Shown piece by piece: positions 11,836 to 23,588 of a stretch of DNA of 64,000 bases; position 1 is the stretch's first letter, and every line of letters begins with the position of its first letter. Position numbers and translations under genes: made by a program. The DNA is taken from assembly GCF_018294505.1 (NCBI RefSeq), contig NC_057802.1, positions 313,400,209 through 313,464,208 on the forward strand, in the 5' to 3' direction. This DNA comes from Triticum aestivum (lineage: Eukaryota > Streptophyta > Magnoliopsida > Poales > Poaceae). The notes under the pieces are model-generated. The model did no database searches. It saw only the letters and a program-made list of their open reading frames with translations, and was not told the origin of the DNA.

Positions 11836-13158
11836 TTGCCGGGGATGACGTCAAGCTTGCCGGGGGCGACAGGCTCCAGCAGGGCCTCAAGCCCTTGCTG
11901 TAGAGACAACTGCTCCCATGGCAGAAGACATGCCTTTAGTCCTTGTCGTCGAGCCCCAGGCTCCAGCATGAGCACATCACAACATTCAGTTCCTCCAAAC
12001 GGGGGAGCTCCCCGAGGAACAGGAAGAAGCGGAGAAAGTAGCCGTCGGTCTAACATGTACCAGTTTGTGGACGATGTCCTATACAGAAAAAGACCAAACA
12101 GCGTGAAATTGAAGTGCATTCCTCAGGAGGACGGCCTGGAGCTATTGGCAGAGATACATGGAGGCATATGTGGCACTCACATAGGATCAAGGGCTCTCGC
12201 CGGCAAGGCATTCCAGCAAGGTTTCATTTGGCCCACTGCTCTCTAGGATGCAACTGCACTAGTAACCAAGTGTGAAGCGTGCCAGTTCCATTCAAAGAAA
12301 CTCCATCAGCCAGCTCAAGCTCTTCAAATGATCCCTCTTTCCTGGCCATTTTCGGTCTGGGAGCTCGACATATTGGGCCCTTTTCCCCGTGCTGTCGGGG
12401 GCTTTGAGTACTTGTACGTCGCAATCGAGAAGTTCACAAAGTGGCCGGAAGTGGAAGCAGTGAGAAAGGTGACAACACAGTCAGCCGTCAAGTTCTTCAA
12501 AGGACTAGTTTGCAGTTTTGGTGTGCCAAACAGAGTCATCACTCACAACGGCACTTAGTTCACAAGCCGCACCTTCATGCAGTATATCCAAGACCTCGGC
12601 AGCAAAATCTGTTTTGCTTCTGTTGCTCATCCGAGAAGCAACGGCCAGGCAGAAAGGGCAAATGCTGAAGTGCTGCGGATCCTCAAAACGAGGACTTTTG
12701 ACAGGTTGCACAAGTGCAGAAGGCGCTGGATTGATGAGTTGCCGACAGTTCTTTGGTCAATCAGGACGACACCAAATCGAGCCATCGGCTAGACGCCCTT
12801 CTCCCTGGTGTATGGGGCAGAAGCAGTTCTCCCCACAGAACTCATATATGGGTCACCTCGAGGGCTTGCTTATGATGAGCTTGAGCAAGAGAAGTTGCAA
12901 CAAGATGATGCTATGCTCCTTGAGGAAGATCGTCTTTAGGCTGATATGCGAGCTGCGCGCTACCAGCAAGCCTTGTGCCGCTACCATAGCCGCAAGGTTC
13001 ACACCCGAAGCCTTGAGGAAGGCGACCTTGTTCTTCGGCGCGTTCAGTCGGCCAAGAATTCCAACAAGTTGACGCCAAAGTGCGAAGGCCCTTATCGGGT
13101 AATACGAGCCACCAGGCCCTGTGCAGTCCCCCTGGAGACCGAAGATGGCATCCAGTGA
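11836..13158 (+). pseudogene. Integrase of element F (four TAG stops, one frame)
   Basis: The recognisable integrase runs from about 12055 in a single frame to TGA at 13156-13158. First comes a zinc-binding H-H-C-C region (HGGICGTHIG ... TKCEACQFH). The catalytic core follows: WELDILGPFPRAVGG (first D), VPNRVITHNGT (where the second D is replaced by H at 12544-12546) and SNGQAERANAEVL (E). The C-terminal part has TPFSLVYGAEAVLP, HSRKVHTRSLEEGDLVLRR and CEGPYRV. Stops at 12244, 12556, 12790 and 12937 are all TAG and all sit where Gln is expected (CAG). No frameshift is seen in 1.1 kb. Family role: insertion of the cDNA into the genome. Confidence 0.88.
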
Positions 13159-14001
13159 GCAACTCCAGGAATATTGAACATCTTCGCAAGTTTTACCCAT
13201 GAGGCGCGGCTGCCAGGTCCCCCGGCAACCCCCCTTTTTGTACTAGCCTTGCCAGCAAGGCATATAACCCTATGTACAGAGCCAGGCGCAGACCCTTTGC
13301 GTAGTTGAATAAGTTTTAGTATGTACAGTTCTTGTTGATTTCCATGTTTATTTATATGCATGCATGTCCATGATATTGTTCTACGTTTGTTTCGAGCAAG
13401 TACTGATGAACCGCCAAGGTTCCATGTTCCTATTTTATCTTCTTTATTTTTCTCAAAGGACAGAAGGTTCCCTCGCATACAAGTTTGCCGAGGGGGGATA
13501 GAGAGTATGGACAACAATAGGCGACGGTCGAAGTGGCATCTTGCGGGAAAGAGTACAACAGCAAAAAGCTAAGTTGTGAAACCTTTAGTGAATTTCTTTT
13601 AAATATGGGGTTATTTTTCTTGAACAATTTTGGTTCTTGTATGGAAAACCTACATGCGAAGGAACCTTGTCATAATTGGTTGCGCCCTTGCTCTGTTTCG
13701 AGCCGCTCAACAATTCGAGTGGTTGCGCTAAGAACGGCAAGGTGTCTTGCCGGCAGCGACACCCCAGCAGGCTGCTAAGGATTTGTTCCTCAAAGCGCTC
13801 GCGGCAAGGGTGCGCGCACCGGCAAGTTTTTTTTCCAATAAAGTGTAGGGCATATACCATACAGAGAGAAATCAGACGAGCAAGATATCATGCGTTCATC
13901 CAAAGCACAGCAAGTTATATTACATCAATGGTTGCCATAGTTCTAACTTAAGATAAATTGTCTTGGGTACGAGTTCGTGGCGGCAAGAAGAAGCGAAGCG
14001 G
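13159..14001. other. Non-coding spacer of element F between pol and the antisense ORF
   Basis: AT-rich with scattered GCCGGCAAG-type motifs (13249-13262, 13748-13760, 13819-13826). No domain or convincing ORF seen. Confidence 0.6.
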
Positions 14002-14488
14002 CTAGTCCCCGCGCTGGCCTTCCACCCTCTTGACTTGCTCCACCATGTCGATGATAGGCGCGACGAGCTCTTCAAGCGCCTTGCGGTCCGCATCCTCCAG
14101 CAAGCTCTCAAGCACGTTGGTGAGGTTGAGGCTGGGGTTCCAGTACGCCACATTGGTGAGCACCTTGAGAAGAACAGCCCGGCAAAGCTTGAGGGATTCA
14201 TTGGCCAGCTGGGTTGCTCGGCTGGAGTGGAGCAGCTTCGGGGCATCAAGGAGGGCCTCAAAGAACATGGTCAGTCTGGCGCTTAGAGTCACCCTATCCT
14301 TGTGGGAAAACCTAAAATTCAACGGGCCCATGATGGACAGTTGTGTGGTGAGCCTCTCTGTGACGTCGATGAGGCGCTCAGTCCAAATCCCCACGCCTTT
14401 CACATAGTTGTTGTAGGTAGCAGCGGCACTCTCAAGCAGTTGCTTCTCCTCTGGAGGTCCTTAGCCAGGGTCTTCTCACGAGCCCTGC
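14002..14488 (-). pseudogene. C-terminal part of F's antisense ORF
   Basis: The minus-strand ORF ends at TAG 14002-14004 and gives an alpha-helical sequence (SARLTMFFEALLDAPKLLHS, LVAPIIDMVEQVKRVEGQRG). Element G cuts it at 14488. The protein continues on the far side of G at 23589. Function unknown; see the N-terminal part at 23589-27057. Confidence 0.7.
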
Positions 14489-14959
14489 TGAGGGAGTCCT
14501 GGATTACGGGGTCCTCGGGCGTCCGGGTTATGTGACGTGGGCCGGACTAATGGGCCGTGAAGATACAAGATGGAACACTTTTCCCCGTGACCGGATGGGA
14601 CTCTCCTTGGCGTGGAAAGCAAGCTTGGCGTGTGGATTTGAAGATTCCTTTCTTTGTAAACCAACTCTGTACAACCCTAGCCCCCCTCGGTGTCTATATA
14701 AACCAGAGGGTTTAGACCGTAGAGGCAATCATAATCAGGCAGGCTAGACATCTAGGGTTTAGCCATTACGATCTCGAGGTAGATCAACTCTTGTAACCCC
14801 TATACTCATCAAAGTCAATCAAGCAGGAAGTAGGGTATTACCTCATCAAGAGGGCCCGAACCTGGATAAACATTGTGTCCCCTGCCTCCTGTTACCCTCG
14901 ATCCTTAGACGCACAGTTCGGGAACCCCTACCAGAGATCCGCCGGTTTTGACACCGACA
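14489..14959 (+). repeat. 5' LTR of element G
   Basis: 471 bp, TG...CA, with TATATAAA at 14695-14702. It is followed directly by TTGGTGCTTTCATTGAGAG, the putative primer site. Confidence 0.92.
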
Positions 14960-15006
14960 TTGGTGCTTTCATTGAGAGTTCCACTGTGCCGTTGTCGAAA
15001 GGCTCG

Positions 15007-17266
15007 ATGGCTCCATCAATCATCTACAACAATGTTGTCGCGAAGGAGATTTTTCTCCCTGGCCAGATCTTTGTATTCGGCGGCTTCGCACTGCATGCCA
15101 ACTCGGTTGGCCACCTAGAGCAGATCGACAGCTACGCCCCGGGTCACCAGATCAGTTTTGGAAATCTGAACTATGTCGCTGATATCCGGGGAGACTTGAT
15201 CTTCCAAGGGTTCGCGACTCCAGCCACCACTCCGGCCTTAGATCCGGAGCGCGTCACCAAGCCCGAAGACGGACTCTCTGCGGCTTTAAAGCTCAACACT
15301 GGAGAACTGAAGAGAATAGCGTCTCTGGCTGTCATCACAAAGCCGGACTCTTCCCCGGACACTAGCTCCGAACCCTCAAAGACCGCGTTATGCAAGCTCG
15401 GCCAGAAAACTTCTGTTCCTGACCAAACCTCTCTCTTAAAAGAGGCTTTGGACTTAATGCGGTCCCTCGCCATCACAGAGGAACCGCTTCCGAATTGCGC
15501 CCAGCCCAGACTAGGGGCTGAAAATAGGGAATTTTACTTCCCACCCACCACCCACTTCATAGCCAATGTCTAGGATCTAACCGACATGCTCGACTACGCC
15601 TCCAAAGACATCGATGGTATGGACGACGATGCCGGAGAGGAGCAGGCCCAAAACCCGACGGTCACCGGACGCTGGACGACCACTTCCTCATACGACGTAT
15701 GCATGGTGGACACACCTAAAGAAGGCGACAGCGATGCCGAGAAGGACCCAGTCGAGGACGAACCTCCTGAGATACCACCAAAGCGTCGACGTCGGCTACG
15801 TCGCTCTAAATCGCGTCGCCAAAAAGACAGCAATACCGGCAGCAGAGACAATGATACTCCGGATAACGCCGAAGACCAAGAAGGCCCCATCGAACGAACA
15901 TCCGAACAGGATGATCGGAAGGACGGGCAAATCGACCCTGACGAGCAAACAAGGAACAAAGACTCGGAGGATAGCAACTATCTACCACTCTCCGAGGATG
16001 ACGTGAGCCTCGGCGACGAAGATTTCATCGTGCTAGAGGAACCCCTCGAATAAGAGCGCTTTAAGCGCCGGCTAATAGCCACGGCAAGAAGCCTAAAAAA
16101 GAAACAACAGAAGCTTCAAGCTGACCAAGATCTGCTCAACGATAGATGGACTAATGTCCTGGCAGCTGAAGAATACGGCCTCGAACGCCCAACAAAGAGT
16201 TACCCAAAGCGTAAGCTGCTACCTCAATTCGACAATGAGGCGTTGGAGCATAGACCACCCGCGCGTAATGCGGCTGACGGACCCGACCGACCACCACGTG
16301 GCCGGGACAGAATGGCAACTCAAGCCGAACACCAGCCCGCACCACCTCGCCGTAAAAGCAGAGAAACAACAGCTCAAGGATACACATATGACCTACGACA
16401 GGACCTGGAAAATAGAGCAGGTCAGACCAGATCAATCTACGGATCGCGGGGGTGTGCCCCGGCGCGAGAGGACGGCTATCAAACCTGGCGCGACAAGCAT
16501 AACCACGCCCGGGCCGAAAAACCGCATACAGACTTCATCTGAACTGCGTCGTGACATGGCCCGGTACAGAGGCGCCGCACACCCCCTATGCTTCACCGTT
16601 GAGGCAATGGAGCACCAGTTCCCAAAAGGGTTTAAACCCGTGAACATTGAATCATACGACGGCACAACAGATCCCGCAGTATGGATTGAATATTTCCTTC
16701 TCCACATTCACATGGCTCGCGGTGATGATCTACACGCCATCAAATACCTTCCCCTAAAACTTAAGGGGCCAGCTCGGCACTGGTTAAACAGCCTCCCAGA
16801 AAACTCTATTGGAAGATGGGAAGACTTGGAAGATGCCTTTAGAGACAACTTCCAAGGCACTTATATCCGGCCTCCGGATTCCGATGACCTCAGTCATATA
16901 GTCCAACAGCACGGAGAGTCGGCCAGGAAATTCTAGACCAGGTTCCTAATTAAAAAGAACCAGATTGTTGACTGTCCGGACGCCGAAGCCCTAGCGGCCT
17001 TTAAACACAGCATCCACGACAAATGGCTCGCCCGACACCTCGGCCAAGAAAAGCCAAAGTCCATGGCAGCCCTTACAACACTAATGACCCGCTTTTGCGC
17101 GGGCGAAGATAGCTGGTTAGCCCGTAGCGGCAACAGTACCAGCGACCCCAGCACTTCCGAAGCCAGAAACGGCAACAGAAGGCCCCGATGCAACAAACAT
17201 AAGCGCCGGAGCAACAATAATAATACAGAGGATATGACGGTCAACACCGGATTCAGTGGCTCCTAA
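15007..17266 (+). pseudogene. gag: gag of element G (broken)
   Basis: It starts at ATG 15007 (MAPSIIYNNVVAKEIF). The first frame runs to 16053 with a TAG at 15571-15573 and TAA at 16051-16053. It carries an acidic and then a basic region (PPKRRRRLRRSKSRRQK). After a frameshift, 16154-16936 has the Gag core: FKPVNIESYDGTTDPAVWIE, LPLKLKGPARHWLNSLP and WEDLEDAFRDNFQGTY. A TAG at 16934-16936 stands where Trp is usual (KF-W-TRF), and the frame then continues through LIKKNQIVDCPDAEALAAF to about 17264. Several stops fit single C-to-T or G-to-A changes. Confidence 0.82.
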
Positions 17267-18250
17267 TCCGGTCAACGGAAGAAGCCATTCAAACGAAACA
17301 AAGACGGTTCATCAAGCCTGGACCGAATACTTGATCGACCTTGCCAGATCCACGACACCCCTGACAAGCCTACCAACGACACTAACAAAAGTTGTTGGGT
17401 CTTCAAACAGGCCGGCAAGTTAAATGCCAAAGATAAGGAGAAAGGGTCGCCCAGCGAGGATGACGATGATGAACCTCGCGCACCGAAAACAGGGGGACAG
17501 AAGAAATTTCCCCCCGAAGTCAAAACGGTGAATATGATATACGTCACTCATATCCCCAAAAGGGAGCGCAAGCGCACGCTAAGGGACATCTATGTGATAG
17601 AGCCAGTCGCCCCAAAATTCAACCCATTGTCGGCCTGCCCGATCACCTTCGATCGCAGGGACCATCCGACTAGTATCCGTCACAGAGGTTCGGCCGCATT
17701 AGTCCTCAACCCAATCATCGATGGATTCCACCTTACGCGAGTCCTCATGGACGGCGGCAGTAGCCTTAACCTGCTCTATCAGGACACAGTCCGCAAGATG
17801 GGTATTGATCCGTCAAAAGTCAATCCAACTAAAACTACCTTTAAAGGAGTAATACCTGGTGTAGAGGCCCGCTGCACGGGCTCAATCACATTGGAGGTCG
17901 TCTTCAATTCGCCGGACAACTTCCGCAGTGAAGACTTGATCTTTGACATCGTCCCCTTCTGCAGTGGCTACCATGCGATGCTCGGATGAACCGCGTTCGC
18001 TCGCTTTAATGCGATCCCACACTATGCCTATCTCAAACTCAAGATGCCCGGACCATGTGGTGTTATAACAGTCAATGGAAACATGGAACGCTCCCTCCGT
18101 ACTAAGGAGCACACCGCGGCCCTGCCAGCAGAGGTACAGGGTGGCCTTATCAAGCCAACTATTACATCGGCGGCCAAGTCCCCGGACACCATCAAACGAT
18201 TCCGGACTACCCCTCAACATGATAGTCCAGCCCGTCAGGAGCTCGACTAG
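17267..18250 (+). pseudogene. Zinc-knuckle and protease region of element G
   Basis: Begins with a zinc-knuckle-like CQIHDTPDKPTNDTNKSC, where the usual His is Asn. Then comes 17528-17989 with IPKRERKRTLRDIYVIEP, the active-site region VLMDGGSSLNLLYQDTVRKM (D-G-G) and FCSGYHAMLG. TGA at 17987-17989 replaces an expected Arg (CGA), after which the same frame continues FARFNAIPHYAYLKLKMPG to about 18250. No RT follows. Confidence 0.8.
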
Positions 18251-19512
18251 CAATCCGGCCTCCATCGCAGCCCCAACCGAATTGCGGCATACGTACCACG
18301 CGTACATCACTACGCGTTAAAGATACCATGGGCAATGATGGAGGCATAGCACGGATACAGTCCAGAATATGGCTCCACCCTATCTGCACCCTGATATTTC
18401 TTTTCCTCTTATTTCTATTTTCACAGGTTCCTTACAACCCACGTCATCTTTCGGCGGTACCAAGGGCCTTTTTCTAAGCCCGTCATGAAAACCCGATGGT
18501 TGATCCTTTTGAAGGATAATATGCCAAGGGAAAAAGCAGCATAGCTACGTGGCAGAGCATCTAAAGGATCTTTAATGATCGCTGCTTTCTTCTTTAGGAC
18601 CCATACGCAGCTTTCCCTCGTGCTCGGCATGTAAAATAGCCTCGATGCTTATAGAATTATCTGTAAAAATACGTTTTCACGTATCAAGCAGACTATAATG
18701 GAAACCGTTTTTCTACCCAACCTACTCGGTGCTGGCTTATTCCTTAATTTGTATTTCCTCTTCTTTGTCCTATTGCCACGAACAGCTCGTCTTGACTTAA
18801 ATCGCCAGGGGCTCCATTCGGCCACGTACAGGGCTTCAATAAATAGTAGTAAGTCTGAACACTTTTATAGTACAATTCGGCGTCACGAATTAAGCATTAT
18901 ATGCATCGGCTCTGAATCATGTCTTTGGTCAATAGTTGGGTTGCCCGGCTCCTGTGGTTATTGCCTTACGTTCCGCTTGTTCGACTAAGGGAGTAAAGGG
19001 AGAACTACTGCGATTGTGTTTCCGGCTCATCCGGATAAACACCTCAGTAGAGAAAGACGAAAACTGACTGTCATGGTGCGGCGCGAGCTGGTCAGCTATT
19101 CGGAGACTAACTACAAATCTCTTGTGATTTTTCCGCTTTACGCAAGGGACCAGTCTTCGCCCGGTCAGCCATGCACAACACCCAAAGTTCAGATAATTGA
19201 ATCACACCAGGGGCTACGCTTACAACCTCATTGTCAAACTCTTATGGCTAAGTGAGAGTGATAAAGCCACATAGTTTGATTGCCTAGTTCGCCGCACTAA
19301 CGCCTCCTTTAAGGACCAAATCTGATGGATTAAGAGTGTTAGGTGCTATTCCGAACACCCCCGTACTACCTACGTGGGGGCTGAAGCCGACGACTGGCCA
19401 ACTCTCAGATATCATAAACGGCCGCACAAGAGGAAAAATTTGAGGTAAGACAAGCAACATATTACACATAAGTCTTGTTTCACAATACATAGTTCGGACA
19501 GTCAAGTTACAT
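18251..19512. other. Non-coding interior of G where pol is absent
   Basis: No RT, RNase H or integrase motif in any frame over 1.26 kb. The plus strand passes from the protease tail to AT-rich non-coding DNA and then to the 3' end of the antisense ORF. This is the deletion that makes G non-autonomous. Confidence 0.75.
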
Positions 19513-22500
19513 TCATTCAAAAATAATGTCCTTCGAGCACTGGCCCTCTACAATGTGGGATCCTTCGAGGACATCACTGAAATACCACTCCGGCGTGCGG
19601 TGCTCCTTACCTGCGGGCGGCCCCTCGGTTGCAAGCTTGACGGCGTTCATCTTCGCCCACTGCACCTTGACACGGGCAAAGGCCATTCGTGCACCTTCGA
19701 TGCAGACCAACCACTTTACGGCATCGAGCCGAGGGCAGGCACTGACCAGCCGCCTAACAAGGCCGAAGTAGCTACTGGGCATGGGTTCGGCGGGCCAAAG
19801 ACGGATTATCAAATCCCTCATGGCCAATTCGGCTACCCTATGCAGTTTGGTCAATTGTTTCAGCTGATCGCTGAGGGGCACGGGATGCTCTGGTGCAAGG
19901 TACTGCGACCAGAACAGCTTCTTCATTGAACTCTCCTCTTCGGCTCGGAAGAACTCCGCAGCATCAGCAATACTCCGGGGCAGGTCCGCAAACGCTCCTG
20001 GAGAACTCCAAATCTGGGTTAGCAAGATATACCTTTTTCTCACGAATTTGCTCAGCATGTTAAAGGCCTTACCCGCCGCAATCTGCTTTGCCTCTTGGAT
20101 CTCCCGGACAGCGCTTTGGGCTTCGGCCCGGGCCTCCTGTGCACTCTGGAGTGCCTTAGCAAGTTCGGAACCTTGCTCCGAAATTTTGCGCTCTAAAGAC
20201 TCAGATTTGCCTATGGCATCCTTGATCTCTTGCTGGACTTCCTCCACCCGTGATTCATGTTTAAGGAGGGAGGCTCGCTCCTCCTCCGCCTCCTTCTGGG
20301 CTTCGACCAGCGCATTCTTGAGGGTCTCGACCTCTGCCGCGTCAGCTGTGAGCATTATTATAAAAGCTCATTCAGATAACAATTCAGATCTGATCTCATT
20401 TCAGACATGTTTTCGGTATCACATACCTTGTTTTTCCTCTAACTTCCGCTTCAGCTCGGACGCTTCGGCGGCATGGGAAGCTGACGCCTGCATCGCAGCC
20501 TATTTGTTCAAATAGATATGTATGTTAACCTCCTACGTGAGTTGTTAGATACTCTGTTCGGTCTTTCTTTCCGAACACTGAACAGAGTCTCAGGGGCTAC
20601 TATCTATACAACAGGCATTCCTCTCATACATAGCTACAAAGCATTATTTCACATACCTCAAAGCCTCTCAGAAGGCTATTGTAGGCTTCGTTCTGTCCGC
20701 TTTTCATGGACTGAACCTTTTCAATCACCGTACCCATAAGGGTATGATGCTCTTCCACAATGGTGGCGCTCTGAAGCGCTTCCACCAGAGTGTCCGGCAC
20801 CTCCGCATTGACAGAAGTCGCAGGTGGGGTGGGCGCGCCCCCTTCTTTCGAAGGAGGCTGCTCATCTATCTCTGGAGCCATATGGGTCTCCGGAATGACA
20901 TTTGGTTGGGGGCCAAATCGGGAATGGCCCCGTCTCCTGTCTCCATGGGGGTCGGTTCCCCCATGTTCTCGACTGCAGGGGTGTCACCCTTCGGCGCCGT
21001 CTTGGCAGCCTCCGGCACCTCTCCCTGTTCCGGAAGGGTCCTTCGGGATGACATCTCGGTGTTATCCACAGCAGTGAGGGAGGAAGCTGGTGGAGGTGAC
21101 TCGCTGTCCATTATGTTCGGACCCAGCGAATTCCCAAAAGAGGAAGATCGCTGGGGGAGGACATGAACCAGACTGCAGCACGCAATTTAAACGTACTACA
21201 ACCATAAGGAAGAAAAGTCGGGTATATATAGATACCTTTGAGTACTTACCATCCGGCCAGGGGCTTCATCCTGGGGCACCACTCGTCGGCGTCCGACTCG
21301 GAGTCATCCGTAAGGGAGGTCCTCCCTTTCTTGGATGCTTCCGCCTCTAGATCGGCGGAAGCTGCCCTCTTCTTCTCCCCCTTAGGGGAGGAGTGCTCTC
21401 TTCTTCCTCCTCTTCCTCTTCATCAGGGGAGGAGAGAGTTTCGGTGTCTTTGAACACTACGTCCGAAGCACCTTTACGGCGGAGGCCACTCTTGGCCTCC
21501 TTGCCCTTCTTCTTGGCCTTCTTTTCCGGCGCCTCGTACGATGCCGGGACCAGCATCCTCGTCAACAGAGGAATAGCTGAGTCTTCGGGCAGCGGAGCCG
21601 GACGGTGAATCTGTTCCGCTTTCTTTGTCCAGCCCTGTAAAGAAAATGGGGAGTTTAGTATGCTGCTTGGACTTGCAAAGTAAGGTTATCAAAGAACTTA
21701 CGGGGGTCGCAGCGTGGGTGCAGTCGTAGCCGAGGTCTTCTGTTGTCTCCGGCCATGACTTCTGGGTCTTGAAAAGCATCTTCCACATGTCTTTGTGCTT
21801 TGTGCCAAAGAACCGCTGCAGGGTCCGAGGACCAGCCGGGTTGAACTCCCACATGAACTCTTGACGCGTCTGACAGGGGAGAATCCGGCGAAAGAGCATC
21901 ACCTGGATCACACTAGCAAGGCTGGTATTCTTTTCTACCATGCTCTTGATACGCTTCTGCAGCATCATTACCTCGTCAGACGACACCTAGTCCAGGCCCT
22001 TGTTGAGCCAGGATGCCAGCCGCATTGGAAGTCCGGACTTGAACTCAGTAGGAACGGACCACATGAAGTCACGGGGCTCTGTGACTTATGACCACTCCTG
22101 CTGCCATCCCTTCACAGTCTGCACGAAGGTGCCCTTGGGCCAGGTGACGTTGGGAAGCTTGCTCACCATAGCGCCTCCGCAATCCGTGTGCTAGACGTCC
22201 ACCACTTTCGGCTTCATGTTGAAGACCTTGAGCCATAGGCCGAAGTGGGGGGAAATGCGGAGGAATGCCTCGCATACGATGATAAACACCGAAATGTTGA
22301 GGAAGGAATTTAGGGCTAGATCATGGAAATCTAGCCCGTAGTAGAACATGAGGCCGCGGACGAAAGGATGAAGGGGAAACCTCAGTCCGCGGAGGAAATG
22401 AGGGATAAACACTACCCTCTCGTTGGGCTTTGGTGTGGGGATGAATTGCTTTTTGGCCGGGAGCCGGTGGGCGATCCCCTTGGCCAGGTACCCCGCTTCC

Positions 22501-22616
22501 CAGAGTTCCTTGATGTTTCTCTCCATAACGGAGGAAGCCATCCACTTGCCCTGCGCTCCGGATCCAGACATGGCTGGAGTACTTTCTGGGAACGGAGAGG
22601 ATTGAAGCTTGGGCAC
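19513..22616 (-). pseudogene. Spliced antisense ORF of element G
   Basis: On the minus strand it begins near 22571 (MSGSGAQGKW). The N-terminal domain includes LRGLRFPLHPFVRGLMFYYG, matching the plant 'putative gypsy type transposon' domain (PF04195, family knowledge). Introns with GT-AG borders are visible near 21701-21636 (CCCCC/GTAAGT ... TTACAG/GGCTGG), 21250-21175, 20657-20510 and 20425-20349. The C-terminal exon (19513-20355) has a coiled coil (VETLKNALVEAQKEAEEERA, SESLERKISEQGSELAKAL) and then WPAEPMPSSYFGLVRRLVSA and ARVKVQWAKMNAVKL. A frameshift lies near 20870 and other breaks occur. The function of these antisense proteins is not known. Confidence 0.75.
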
Positions 22617-23116
22617 TGGAGCTTGAGGGCGGATGGGCTGAGGAAGAGGAAGGCATGGGGTAAAAAGGGGGAACCTTATCTCCTTATAAAGGCAGTGAAT
22701 ATCATGCGTCCCCTACGAGCCTTAAAGCTCGCCTATTCCCGAGGGGTCATGCAAAACGACACGGTTGGGTTTCCCAAACCCGTATTGATGAGAATCCCAT
22801 AATAAGGGGGCATGATCTCTGCTTTGACAAAACGTGTCGCTGGAGGCTGCATCTCGAAACGCGAAACGGGAGGCCAAAAAACGGTTCGGAATAATAAAGA
22901 GGCTGGACATAACGTCACACCAGTAAAATCATCAGAAGATTGAACTTGCTTAAAGTATTTTGCCCTTGTGGTTCCGGATTGTGACTATTATACAGAGTCG
23001 GATATAGAACTGGTGATCAACTACTTTGAAGTGTTCGGAGGATGAACCCGCCTTGCAATGCCGAAGACAATCTGCAAGCCGGACACATTGTCATTGAAGC
23101 CTGGTTCAGGGGCTAC

Positions 23117-23588
23117 TGAGGGAGTCTCGGATTACGGGGTCCTCGGGCGTCCGGGCTATGTGACGTGGGCCGGACTAATGGGCCGTGAAAATACAAGACG
23201 GAAGACTTTTCCCCGTGTCCGGATGGGACTCTCCTTGGCGTGGAAGGCAAGCTTGGCCTGCGGATGTGAAGATTCCTTTCTTTGTAAACCAACTCTGTAC
23301 AACCCTAGCCCCCTCCGGTGTCTATATAAACCGGAGGGTTTAGTCCGTAGAGGCAATCATAATCAGACAGGCTAGACATCTAGGGTTTAGCCATTACGAT
23401 CTCGAGGTAGATCAACTCTTGTAAGCCCTATACTCATCAAAGTCAATCAAGCAGGAAGTAGGGTATTACCTCCATCAAGAGGGCCCAAACCTGGGTAAAC
23501 ATTGTGTCCCCTGCCTCCTGTTACCCTTGATCCTTAGACGCATAGTTCGGGACCCCCTAACCGAGATCTACCGGTTTTGACACCGACA
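23117..23588 (+). repeat. 3' LTR of element G
   Basis: 472 bp, preceded by GGTTCAGGGGCTAC (polypurine tract) and followed by the target duplication CCTGC. It differs from the 5' LTR at many scattered sites, so G is older than the Athila-type element at 37.6 kb. Confidence 0.92.

Larger units (their letters stand above)
14489..23588 (+). mobile_element. Element G: non-autonomous Tat-lineage Gypsy element inside F
   Basis: LTRs at 14489-14959 and 23117-23588 start TGAGGGAGTC and end ACCGACA. The 5-bp target duplication CCTGC is exact (14484-14488 and 23589-23593). The purine-rich tract CAGGGGCTAC precedes the right LTR. Inside are gag (15.0-17.3 kb, plus), protease (17.3-18.2 kb, plus), 1.3 kb of non-coding DNA where RT, RNase H and integrase should be, and a spliced antisense ORF (22.6-19.5 kb, minus). 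At 9.1 kb without pol it must have depended on another element for its enzymes. LTR start and size recall Triticeae Fatima-type elements; the name is unverified. Confidence 0.93.
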
